A DNA stretch of 64,000 nucleotides from SPDF01 sp963699825. Its GTDB lineage: Bacteria; Gemmatimonadota; Gemmatimonadetes; Gemmatimonadales; GWC2-71-9. Under the pieces are notes generated by a model, which saw only the letters and a list, made by a program, of their open reading frames with translations, made no database searches and was not told the DNA's origin. This document shows positions 19,019 through 28,883 of the stretch, piece after piece (the stretch's first letter is position 1; every line of letters starts with the position of its first letter). The position numbers were made by a program, and so were the translations under genes. The DNA is taken from the NCBI GenBank assembly GCA_963699825.1, contig CAVOVI010000011.1:1-64000 (forward strand), in the 5' to 3' direction.

Positions 19019-20431
19019 TTACTGCAACTGGTCCAGTAATTCCAGCGCAAATACCACCGGCACCGCGTCGTAGAGCCGGCCACCGGCCGAGGGCGCCGCG
19101 GTCGAGACGATCCCCGCCACCAGTCCTTCGCCGTCGATGAGCGGGCTGCCGGCGCTCACCGGCGATCCCCACCCGTCCACGGTGATGAATCCCGCCGCCA
19201 CCAGTGCCGCGGTTCCGGTGCTGTTGGTCGACGCGACCGTGACCTTCCGCCAGTCGTTCGTCGCGGGGATGTCGATGGGCGGCGGGTAGCCGACAATCGC
19301 CACCGGGTTGCCGGCGGCGACGGGTGGTGCCCGCCATGCCAGCCCCTGGACGACCGGGATCCCGCCGCGCTGTTCCACGCGCAGGAGGGCGATGTCCTCG
19401 ACGGCGTGGGTCCTGAGCACACGCGCGGCAATCGGTTGGGTCGTGCCGGGCATCAGCACCAGGAGCTGGACCGGTCCCTCGCCCGCCTCGTTGAGAACCA
19501 CCCGCCGGGTGGTGAGCATCACCCCGCCAGTCCCGTCCCGCCGGATGGCGAAGCCGGTCGCCAGCGCCGTGCTGCCGTCGGCGTACTGCGCGATGACCAG
19601 TCCGACCGCTGCCACGCTGGGGGCCGCGACCGCCTCGGGGTTGAACTCCGCCGATTCGGCGATGTTGCGCTCGCGAGCGATGGCGGAGTCGAGCGCCTGC
19701 ATGATGGAGGCGCTGGCCGCGGCGTTGGGCCCGGCGTCCACGAGTGAGGCGCGGAGCCGGGTGGCGGCCTGGCGCGCGGAGTCGAGCGAGGTCCGCATGA
19801 ACGGCGAGGCCACCTCGACCGCCGCCACGCTCGCCATCATGCTGTCGGCCTGGGCGAGCAGGAGCAGTCGGGCGTCCTCTTCCGCGCGCCTGGCCTCCCG
19901 CCGCTGCAAGAAGAGGAAGCCGGCCACGACGACGGCGACCAGGGCCACCACACTGCTGACGATTCGGAACAGCCGGCGTTTCCGGGCGGCGTCCGCGGCG
20001 TCACGCGCCAGCTGCCCCGCCTGCTCGTCCTCGAGGATCCGCTCCAGGTCCTCGGTGCTGATCGCCGGCTTGGCGGGCTGCGCCACCGCCGGCTCGCGGC
20101 TGGGTTGCGCCACCTGGGCGCGGTCGGAGAGGAGGAACTGGATCTCGGGACCCGTGGCCCCGAGCCGAAGGAGGTCGCCGTCGTTCAGCGGCTGCTCCTC
20201 GGAGATCCGCTGGCCGTTGAGATAGGTCCCCTGCAGGCTGCCGAGGTCGCGGATAATCCAGACGCCGTCCTTCCGCTGGATGACGGCGTGCCGGTTGGAC
20301 ACCTCGGGGTCGCGGTCGGCATCGAGACGGATCTGGCAGGTCGGATGCCGCCCGATGCTCGCGACGGCGCCGGGAATCAGCTCCACGGAGCCCGCGCGGC
20401 CCCCGGAGAGAATGGCGAGCCGCGGGGTCAT
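19019..20431 (-). CDS. FHA-domain membrane protein with a degenerate trypsin-like domain
   Basis: A 470-residue protein. Residues about 5-100 are an FHA phosphothreonine-binding domain (IGRHPTCQIRL, SNRHAV, GTYLNGQRI). A single membrane helix lies at about 154-176, flanked by an acidic/arginine-rich segment. A helical stretch (180-265) leads to a trypsin/DegP-like fold (270-470). The canonical His position reads LTTRRVV (Arg310), Asp346 is kept (EDIALLRV), and the Ser position of the GxSGxP loop reads SAGSP (Ala427), so the protease domain looks catalytically dead. It overlaps the upstream PP2C phosphatase gene by 4 bp. It probably acts as a phosphorylation-regulated binding protein at the membrane; that role is inferred. 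Confidence 0.82.
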   Translation of the reverse strand: MTPRLAILSGGRAGSVELIPGAVASIGRHPTCQIRLDADRDPEVSNRHAVIQRKDGVWIIRDLGSLQGTYLNGQRISEEQPLNDGDLLRLGATGPEIQFLLSDRAQVAQPSREPAVAQPAKPAISTEDLERILEDEQAGQLARDAADAARKRRLFRIVSSVVALVAVVVAGFLFLQRREARRAEEDARLLLLAQADSMMASVAAVEVASPFMRTSLDSARQAATRLRASLVDAGPNAAASASIMQALDSAIARERNIAESAEFNPEAVAAPSVAAVGLVIAQYADGSTALATGFAIRRDGTGGVMLTTRRVVLNEAGEGPVQLLVLMPGTTQPIAARVLRTHAVEDIALLRVEQRGGIPVVQGLAWRAPPVAAGNPVAIVGYPPPIDIPATNDWRKVTVASTNSTGTAALVAAGFITVDGWGSPVSAGSPLIDGEGLVAGIVSTAAPSAGGRLYDAVPVVFALELLDQLQ

Positions 20432-21489
20432 CGGGTGATCAGCCAGTAGAGGATCGCGGCGGTGAGGAGGAGGGCGGTCCCGATGAGGCCGACCGGCGGA
20501 CGGGGGCGGAGGGGCGGCGCCGGCGGCTCCTCGCGCACGGGCAGCGAGAGCGGCCGCTCGATGCGGATGCCCCCGGTCTTGTAGCCGACGCGGATGTCGT
20601 CCTCGAGGGGCTCGTCGCCCGGCAGCTCGAAGACATGGTGCCCCGGCTCCTGCGCCGTCGCGCTGAGGGTCAGGCCGTCTCCCTCGAAGCGGGCCGCCAC
20701 CACCGTGATGTTGTCGGGGCCGCCCCGGGAGTTGGCGAGGTCGATGAGTGCGCTGCAGAGCTCGGCGAGATCGGTGAGCCGCCCGGCGTACTCGGCGAAC
20801 TCCTCCCGCTTCACCTGGCCGCTCAATCCGTCGGAGCAGAGGATCAGCACGTCGTCGCGGCGGAGCTCCTCGTAGGTCAGGTCCACTCGCACCTGCGGGT
20901 CGGGGCCGAGCGCCTGGAGGATGATGTTCTTCCGCTCGCTCTTCTCCGCCTGCTCCTCGGTCATCTCGCCGGCGTCGACCAGGCGCTGGGTGAGGGACTG
21001 GTCCTTCGTGAGCTGCGTCGCCACGCCGCGGCGGATCATGTAGGCCCGGCTGTCGCCGATCTGCGCGAGGTAGAGATCGCTCCCGAACACCCCCGCCGCC
21101 GTGACGGTGGTGCCCATCCCCCGCACGTCGGGGTGCTCCTGCGCGTATTCGTGGATCTTCCGGTTGGCTTCCTCGACCGCTTCCCGCACCCGGAAGGCGA
21201 ACTTCTCCCGGCTGGTGTCCTCGTCGGCGGTCCAGGTGCCGATCAGGTGCTTGTGGATGGTCTCCGCCGCCAGCGCCGCGGCCAGCTCACCCGCCGCCGC
21301 ACCGCCCATCCCGTCCGCCACCATGAACAGCGAGCCGCGGGGACCGACATGGCAGACCTGCGCCTCGGTGGCGTCGCAGAGCTGCCCGGTGCTGAGGTCG
21401 GCGACGAGGTAGGTGTCCTCGTTGTGCTCGCGGGTGCGACCGACGTCGGTCCGGCCGGCGACCGATACATGGACGGAGGGAATGGTCAC
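20428..21489 (-). CDS. PP2C-family Ser/Thr protein phosphatase, membrane-anchored
   Basis: A 353-residue phosphatase of the bacterial PrpC/PstP type. All metal-binding motifs are visible: TREHNEDTYL, VADGMGG, IGDSRAYMIRRG, LCSDGLSGQV and GGPDNITVVAARF. After the catalytic domain (about 1-250) comes a linker and a C-terminal hydrophobic helix (GLIGTALLLTAAILYWL), so the enzyme faces the cytoplasm from the inner membrane. It is translationally coupled to the FHA gene. Phosphatase and phosphothreonine reader in one unit suggests they oppose and sense the Ser/Thr kinases encoded at 26, 37 and 45 kb. Confidence 0.9.
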   Translation of the reverse strand: MTIPSVHVSVAGRTDVGRTREHNEDTYLVADLSTGQLCDATEAQVCHVGPRGSLFMVADGMGGAAAGELAAALAAETIHKHLIGTWTADEDTSREKFAFRVREAVEEANRKIHEYAQEHPDVRGMGTTVTAAGVFGSDLYLAQIGDSRAYMIRRGVATQLTKDQSLTQRLVDAGEMTEEQAEKSERKNIILQALGPDPQVRVDLTYEELRRDDVLILCSDGLSGQVKREEFAEYAGRLTDLAELCSALIDLANSRGGPDNITVVAARFEGDGLTLSATAQEPGHHVFELPGDEPLEDDIRVGYKTGGIRIERPLSLPVREEPPAPPLRPRPPVGLIGTALLLTAAILYWLITR

Positions 21490-21674
21490 CGGGCTCGGTG
21501 GGACAGTGGAGTGAGACAGATGGTGGAAGCGCGCGCCACGAGTGCTCCGGGCCGAAGAGGGCAGGGGAGGCGGAATCTAGGTCGGCTCCGGAGGGGCGTC
21601 AATCGCTCGGTCGGCCCGGCGCCCCCCGGCCGGTCCGCTTGTCGCAAGTCGTGTTCTGGAAGTACCTTCCGCCG

Positions 21675-23651
21675 ATGCGCGCCCACCCGCTCCTGACGCT
21701 CCTGTTTCTCCTTGCCGCGGCCGCTCCGCTCGGCGCCCAGCAGCCCAGGCCCAAGGCCAGGGCGAAGCCCGCTGCCCAGCCGTCCGATCCGAACCGGGGA
21801 CGCCTCCCCGCCATCCCGAAATCGACGGGACCGCTGGCGCTGACCGTGGTCTACCCCGCCAGGTCCGACGTCGTCTCCACCACCGGCGACAACTCCTTCC
21901 TGCTCGGCAGCACCGGCACCGGCGACGCGCGGCTCACGATCAACGGCGACTCGGTCAGGGTGTGGCCCAACGGCGCCTACCTGGCCTGGCTGCCGTTTCC
22001 CAAGGACAGCGTGATGTCCTTCACCCTCCGGGCCACGCGGCCGGACGGCTCGCGCGACTCGCTGGTCTACAAGGTGCGGCGCACGGTTCGCGCCGCACCG
22101 CCGACCACGCCGCTCTGGATCGACAGCCTGTCCTTCAAGCCGCGGGGGAAGGTCTGGTGGCCGGCGGACGAGTACCTCCCGCTCTCGGTCCGCGCCGCGG
22201 AAGGCTCCGACGTGCGGCTGGTGCTCCCCGACGGGACCGTGGTGCCGCTGGCCAATTCCGTCGGCTACGACGACGTCTCCTGGGGGGTGCGCGCCTTCGA
22301 TCGGGACACCGCCAGCCTGGCGCGCTCGGTGCGCGCCGATCGCTACGTGGGGGTGGTCCGCGGCGCGGCGTTCGGCGCCGACCCGGGGCCGCTGCTCGGC
22401 GTCGAGAAGGCGCCCGGCTGTCCCCGCTGCCGGCGGCGCAGCGCCGAGGGGGCCGACACCCTCCTGGCCATCGTGGAGGCCATCAAGGGCGTCGACACGG
22501 TGCGGGCCACCTGGCCGCTCCGCGTCTCGCTGCTCGACAGCCTGCCGGTGGTGGTCGAGCTGGATGACGACACGGCGCAGACCGGGACGTCCGATCGGCT
22601 GACGGTGGGCCGCGCGGCCCCCGGCGCGACCTACAACTGGTTCTTCCCGACCGGCACGCGCGCCAACGTCTCCGGCCGCCTGAACGGCGACCTCCGCCTG
22701 GCGCTCTCCGCCACCTCGCTCGCCTGGATCACCGCGGCCGACGCGCACGCCCTGCCGGCGGGGACGCCGCCCCTCGAGGCGATTGTCGGGTCGGTGTCGC
22801 TGACGTCCGCGCCGAAGAGCGCGACGCTCCGCATCCCGCTCAGCGCCCGCGTGCCCTATCTCGTCACCGAGACGGAATCGTCCCTCACGGTCCGGATCTA
22901 CGGCGCCTCGGGTGACGTGAACTGGATGCGCTACGGCGGGTCGGACTCGCTGGTCACGCAGATGAACTGGGCGCAGGAGACGGCGGACGAGGTCACGATC
23001 ACCCTCGATCTCGCCCAGGACGTCTGGGGCTACCGCACCCGGTGGGACCGGACCGACCTGATGCTGGAGATCCGGCGGCCGCCCGTCATCCAGAAGTCCA
23101 GGCCCCTCGCCGGCGTGCGGATCGTGGTGGACGCCGGTCACCCGCCCGGCGGCGCCACCGGCCCCACCGGGTACAGGGAAGCGGAGGCCAACCTCGGCGT
23201 CGCGCTGAAGCTGCAGGCGATGCTGGAGGCGGGCGGTGCCGAGGTCCTGATGACCCGCACCACGGACAAGCCGGTGGACCTGGCCTGGCGGCCCTTCTAT
23301 GCCGACAGCGTGGACGCCGACCTCCTCATCTCGGTCCACAACAACGCCCTCCCCGACGGGGTGAACCCGATCACCAACAGCGGGACGGGCGTCTTCTACA
23401 ACCAGCCGCGCAGCGCCGCCCTCGCCCGCGACGTGCAGGCCGCGCTGGTCAAGCGGCTCGAGCTCCGCGACCTCGGCGTCGGCCGGGGCGACCTGGCCCT
23501 GGTGCGCCCGACCTGGATGCCCTCCATCCTGACCGAGGCGATGTTCATGGCCATCCCGGAGCAGGAATCAGCGCTGCGCACCCCGCTGGGGCAGCGGATG
23601 TATGCGGAGGGGGTCTACAACGGGGTGGTGGAGTACCTGAAGAGCAGGTAG
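21675..23651 (+). CDS. secreted N-acetylmuramoyl-L-alanine amidase (Amidase_3)
   Basis: A 658-residue exported murein hydrolase. The signal peptide (LLTLLFLLAAAAPLGAQ) is followed by a long beta-rich N-terminal region (about 40-480), including an SH3/AMIN-like part. The C-terminal zinc amidase carries the ligands and catalytic residues: His in VVDAGHPPGG, Glu in YREAEANLG, His in LISVHNNALPDG and Glu in SILTEAMFMAIPEQE. It cuts the amide bond between MurNAc and the stem peptide. The ATG at 21675 gives the signal peptide; longer in-frame extensions are not credible. No frameshift. Confidence 0.9.
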   Translation: MRAHPLLTLLFLLAAAAPLGAQQPRPKARAKPAAQPSDPNRGRLPAIPKSTGPLALTVVYPARSDVVSTTGDNSFLLGSTGTGDARLTINGDSVRVWPNGAYLAWLPFPKDSVMSFTLRATRPDGSRDSLVYKVRRTVRAAPPTTPLWIDSLSFKPRGKVWWPADEYLPLSVRAAEGSDVRLVLPDGTVVPLANSVGYDDVSWGVRAFDRDTASLARSVRADRYVGVVRGAAFGADPGPLLGVEKAPGCPRCRRRSAEGADTLLAIVEAIKGVDTVRATWPLRVSLLDSLPVVVELDDDTAQTGTSDRLTVGRAAPGATYNWFFPTGTRANVSGRLNGDLRLALSATSLAWITAADAHALPAGTPPLEAIVGSVSLTSAPKSATLRIPLSARVPYLVTETESSLTVRIYGASGDVNWMRYGGSDSLVTQMNWAQETADEVTITLDLAQDVWGYRTRWDRTDLMLEIRRPPVIQKSRPLAGVRIVVDAGHPPGGATGPTGYREAEANLGVALKLQAMLEAGGAEVLMTRTTDKPVDLAWRPFYADSVDADLLISVHNNALPDGVNPITNSGTGVFYNQPRSAALARDVQAALVKRLELRDLGVGRGDLALVRPTWMPSILTEAMFMAIPEQESALRTPLGQRMYAEGVYNGVVEYLKSR

Positions 23652-23659
23652 GGGGTGGG

Positions 23660-23797
23660 GACGCGGGAATGCGGGGAAGGCACGTGTGAATCCCGGCAGC
23701 CCTTCGGCGTCTCCCAATTCAGGACCCCAATGACGGGACAGATGACAATCGTTTCCTTCCGAAACCGCTTCCCCGCTTTCCCGCTTTCCCGCTTCGT
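23660..23797. repeat. long inverted repeat related to the hairpin family, reaching into the next gene
   Basis: A left arm rich in GCGGGAATGCGGGGAAG (about 23,660-23,680) faces a right arm made of CCGCTTCCCCGC and two CTTTCCCGC units (about 23,764-23,797). The right arm encodes the FPAFPLSRF residues at the start of the following protein, so the repeat appears to have invaded or supplied that 5' coding end. Confidence 0.5.
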
Positions 23798-25988
23798 CGC
23801 GGTGCTCGGGCTTCTTGTGGTCCTCGCCACTCAAGCGCAAGCTCAGGCGCCCGAGCAGCGAAGGGTCCTCGAGGCCTGGCGCGACACCCTGGCCCGGACC
23901 ACCGACACCATCGTGCTGCTCCGCTGGGAGCGGCTCATGGTCACCGACGCGAAGGCCGACCGCGACAACACCCTGCTGCACCTGCGGCTCGGCTTCCTCT
24001 CCCTCCGCTACGGCGATCTCGCCGCCGGTCCCCATTACGACGACGCCGCCTCCGAATTCGAGTGGGCCACGCAGCTCGAGCCGACGTGGCCCTATCCCTG
24101 GTACGGCCTCGGCATGGCCGAGCTTGCCATCGGCGATTCCCAGCTCGCCATCGTCACCGGCCTCAAGACCATGTTCGGCAAGGACGCGCTGGCCAAGGCG
24201 GCCGACGCCTACGCGCGGTCCGCCGAAGTCGATCCGGGATTTGTGCAGGGACTGGTGGAGCTGGCCAACACTGCGCTGTCCCAGCGCGTCAACATCCGGC
24301 TCGACGTCGCCCTGGACGCGCTGCGCCAGAGCGCGCACAGCCAGTCGGCCGAGAATCCGCAGGTGCTCCTGGCGCGCGGCCGCATCGAGCGCGAGGTGGG
24401 CAGTCCGGACTCGGCGGTGGCGGCCTTCATGGGCTACCTGGCCAACGCCGGCGACCAGGGGCTCGGGCTCTACGAACTGGGGCGCACCCAGCTCGGGCTC
24501 GGGCTCGACGTCGGAGCCCTCAGTTACTACGACGGGGCGGGATACGACGACACGCTGAGCGTGCCCCTCTATCGGAAGGACCTGGAGTATTTCGCGTCGG
24601 CCGGGGAGTTGGCGGCCTTTGACTCGACCGCGGGGCAGGGGCGGACCACCTGGCTCCGCGAATTCTGGGGCAGCCGCGACGACGCCAGCCTGCGGAGCCC
24701 CAACGAGCGGCTCAAGGAGCACTACCGCCGGCTCCAGTACGCCCGCACCAACTTCCGGCTGGCAAGCGTGAATCGGCACTACAGCATCGAGGAGGTCTAT
24801 CACTCCGGGAGCAAGGAATTCGACGACCGGGGCATCATCTACCTCCGGCACGGTACGCCGTCCGACCGGGCCTCCTATGCAGAGCCGGGGATCGAACCGA
24901 ACGAGACCTGGGTCTACCGGCAGCCCGACGGCGACCTCGTCTTCCACTTCGTGTCGCGGGAGGATGTGCAGGATTTCAAGCTGGTGGAGAGCCTGCTCGA
25001 CATCTTCGGGTACGCCACCGCCGTGCAGTTGCAGGGTGCCTCGACGTCCCTGGCCTTCAATACCACCACGGAGCAGCTGCTCTCCTCGCGGCAGAACATT
25101 TCCCCGCTCTACGGCAAGATGAAGAGTGCGGGCGGCGCGGGCATCAGCCGGTACATGGCCGAAGAGCGGAGCCAGGGACGGGCGAGCTATGCCCGCGGCA
25201 CCTCCACCGACAGCTACGAACTCGCCTTCCCCCGTTCGCTGAGCGCCAGGGTCCAGGTGCTGGCGGTCGGCCGGGACGAGCGGGGCGCCCTGGTGCAGGT
25301 GTCGTATGCCATTGCGGGCGGGTCGCTCACCGGTGTGCCCACGGCGCGAGGGCAGGTCTACCCCGTGCGGCTGCGGTTCTCGGTCCTCGATTCCGCGGGC
25401 AAGTCGGTGGCGTCGATCGACACCACGCGGTTCTTCCTGTCGCGCACGCCGGTGCCGGTGTCCGAGCATCTGGTCGGGCGCGCGGACGTGCACGTCCCGC
25501 CGGGCCAGTATCACTACCGCGTGCTGGTGCAGCAGGGCGAGGACGCCGGCCTGATCCTCCCGACCGACAGCGTGCGGGTGAGCGCCGAGTCGCAGCTCGC
25601 GGTGAGCGACCTCGTGCTGGGCCGCCGCGACAATCACCTCGTCTGGATCGCCGCGCCCGAGGACACGGTGTACCTGAACCCGTTGCAGACCTTCCGCCGC
25701 ACCGAGGAGATGCAGCTCTACTACGAGGTGTACGGCGCCGTCCCCGGGGCGATGCTCAAGACCGAGGTGGTGGTCAAGAAGGGCGGCAGCGGGGGACTCT
25801 TCGGCAAGGGAGGCTCCGCCATCAGCCTCAAATTCGACGAGAAGGCCCAGGGCGACGTGACGCGTGCCAATCGCACCCTCGATCTCTCCAAGCTCAAGGC
25901 GGGCACCTACACGATCGGGGTCCGGGTGACGCGGCCGGACAGCTACACCAATTATCGGACCCAGGAATTCACGATCATCGACCCGTAG
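23730..25988 (+). CDS. GWxTD domain-containing secreted protein
   Basis: A 752-residue exported protein. A signal peptide (AVLGLLVVLATQAQAQ) is followed by TPR-like helices (about 60-320), then the GWxTD region. The region is recognised from the arrangement FWGSRDDASLRSPNERLKEH and FDDRGIIYLRHGTPSDR, although the name-giving tetrapeptide is not conserved here (HSGSKEFDD at that place). A C-terminal beta-sandwich part follows (about 470-752). The family is common in Acidobacteriota and Gemmatimonadota; its role is unknown. ATGs at 23730 and 23742 are both possible. Both lie inside an intergenic-type inverted repeat and lack a clear ribosome site, so a GTG just ahead of the signal peptide is also possible. 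It is unbroken over 2.2 kb. Confidence 0.8.
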   Translation: MTGQMTIVSFRNRFPAFPLSRFVAVLGLLVVLATQAQAQAPEQRRVLEAWRDTLARTTDTIVLLRWERLMVTDAKADRDNTLLHLRLGFLSLRYGDLAAGPHYDDAASEFEWATQLEPTWPYPWYGLGMAELAIGDSQLAIVTGLKTMFGKDALAKAADAYARSAEVDPGFVQGLVELANTALSQRVNIRLDVALDALRQSAHSQSAENPQVLLARGRIEREVGSPDSAVAAFMGYLANAGDQGLGLYELGRTQLGLGLDVGALSYYDGAGYDDTLSVPLYRKDLEYFASAGELAAFDSTAGQGRTTWLREFWGSRDDASLRSPNERLKEHYRRLQYARTNFRLASVNRHYSIEEVYHSGSKEFDDRGIIYLRHGTPSDRASYAEPGIEPNETWVYRQPDGDLVFHFVSREDVQDFKLVESLLDIFGYATAVQLQGASTSLAFNTTTEQLLSSRQNISPLYGKMKSAGGAGISRYMAEERSQGRASYARGTSTDSYELAFPRSLSARVQVLAVGRDERGALVQVSYAIAGGSLTGVPTARGQVYPVRLRFSVLDSAGKSVASIDTTRFFLSRTPVPVSEHLVGRADVHVPPGQYHYRVLVQQGEDAGLILPTDSVRVSAESQLAVSDLVLGRRDNHLVWIAAPEDTVYLNPLQTFRRTEEMQLYYEVYGAVPGAMLKTEVVVKKGGSGGLFGKGGSAISLKFDEKAQGDVTRANRTLDLSKLKAGTYTIGVRVTRPDSYTNYRTQEFTIIDP

Positions 25989-26037
25989 TCGCGCCCTGCG
26001 CGAGGGCGGGCAGCGGGGCTGCGGGGCAGTAGACAGG

Positions 26038-26150
26038 GACGAGGGAAGTTCGGAAGACAGCGGAGGGTCGGAAAACAGCGGTGGTGATCGCGCAGGCGAC
26101 CACCAGGCGGTTCCTCCGAGCTTCCGGCCTTCTTCCGAGCTACCCTCGTT
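26038..26150. repeat. long inverted repeat, copy 2 of the ACGAGGGA hairpin family
   Basis: ACGAGGGAAGTTCGGAAGA at 26039-26057 pairs with an almost complementary right arm ending at 26149. Imperfect pairing extends inward through CGGAGG/CCTCCG and GGTGGT/ACCACC segments, giving arms of about 50 bases and a total of 113 bp. It sits between two genes on the same strand, 50 bp after the GWxTD stop. Confidence 0.75.
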
Positions 26151-26233
26151 TCTCTTTGGGTGGGGAGGAAGGGGTGGCCCCAGCCCGGCGTGAAGCGTTT
26201 GCGCCTCCCCCCGGGAGCCCGTAGCTTTGCCCC

Positions 26234-28190
<1,957 letters not shown>

Positions 28191-28203
28191 TGCGAGGGCA
28201 ATA

Positions 28204-28701
28204 GTGCCGAATATTCACAAGACGGCGTATGTGGCGCCGACCGCGGTGGTCATGGGCGACGTGACCCTGGGGCCGGAATCGAGCGTCTGGTACACCACGG
28301 TCATCCGGGGTGACATGGCGCCGATCAGCATTGGAGCCCAGACCAACATCCAGGACGGCACCATCGTCCACGTGGATGCCGGCTTCCCGTGCGTCATCGG
28401 TGAGCGGTGCGGGGTAGGGCACCGGGCCATCCTCCACGGGTGCACGGTGGAGGACGAGTGCCTGATCGGGATGGGGAGCGTGCTCCTGAACGGGGTGCAC
28501 ATCGGGACGGGGAGCGTGGTGGCGGCGGGGGCGGTGGTGCCGGAGGGGATGCAGGTGCCGCCGGGGTCACTGGTGATGGGTGTGCCGGGCCGAATAGTCC
28601 GACAGGTTACCCCGGAATTGGCGGAGCGCATTACGGGGACCTGGGAGCATTACGTGGCGCAGGCCAGGGACCACCGGGCGGGCAAGTATCCGATGGTTTG
28701 A
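28204..28701 (+). CDS. gamma-carbonic-anhydrase-like hexapeptide-repeat protein
   Basis: A 165-residue left-handed beta-helix protein. It has the hexapeptide pattern (VMGDVTLGPESSVWYTTVIR) and the metal-binding histidines expected in gamma-CA/PaaY/YrdA proteins (IVHVD, VGHRAILHGC). Zinc-binding trimers of this family hydrate CO2 or are inactive relatives of uncertain role. It starts with GTG 28204, 13 bp after the kinase stop, so it may be read on the same transcript. Intact. Confidence 0.85.
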   Translation: MPNIHKTAYVAPTAVVMGDVTLGPESSVWYTTVIRGDMAPISIGAQTNIQDGTIVHVDAGFPCVIGERCGVGHRAILHGCTVEDECLIGMGSVLLNGVHIGTGSVVAAGAVVPEGMQVPPGSLVMGVPGRIVRQVTPELAERITGTWEHYVAQARDHRAGKYPMV

Positions 28702-28706
28702 CGTGG

Positions 28707-28722
28707 CATCACGTTTGTGATG
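28707..28722. promoter_or_regulatory. perfect 6-bp inverted repeat upstream of ribonucleotide reductase
   Basis: CATCAC-GTTT-GTGATG starts 6 bp after the carbonic-anhydrase stop. It is about 160 bp before the reductase start, in an AT-richer spacer. It could be an operator or a weak terminator hairpin; TTTTT follows only about 13 bp later. I found no match to a cobalamin riboswitch core or a clear NrdR box in this spacer. Confidence 0.35.
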
Positions 28723-28883
28723 TGAACAGTGATTTTTCCCACCACTGCGGCATATTTTGGCGCATTGCATCGCACCATCGTTTTGCCTAACTTGCTGTCC
28801 ACTCTTCGGTACTGTCCGGTGACCAACTAGCGACATTCCGATCTAATTTCACACTCCCTTCATTTTGAAGGGAAGAGGCCTGC

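Noticed and set aside
28720..28880. Cobalamin riboswitch before the B12-dependent reductase
   Set aside because: No recognisable B12-box core or supporting helices in the spacer.
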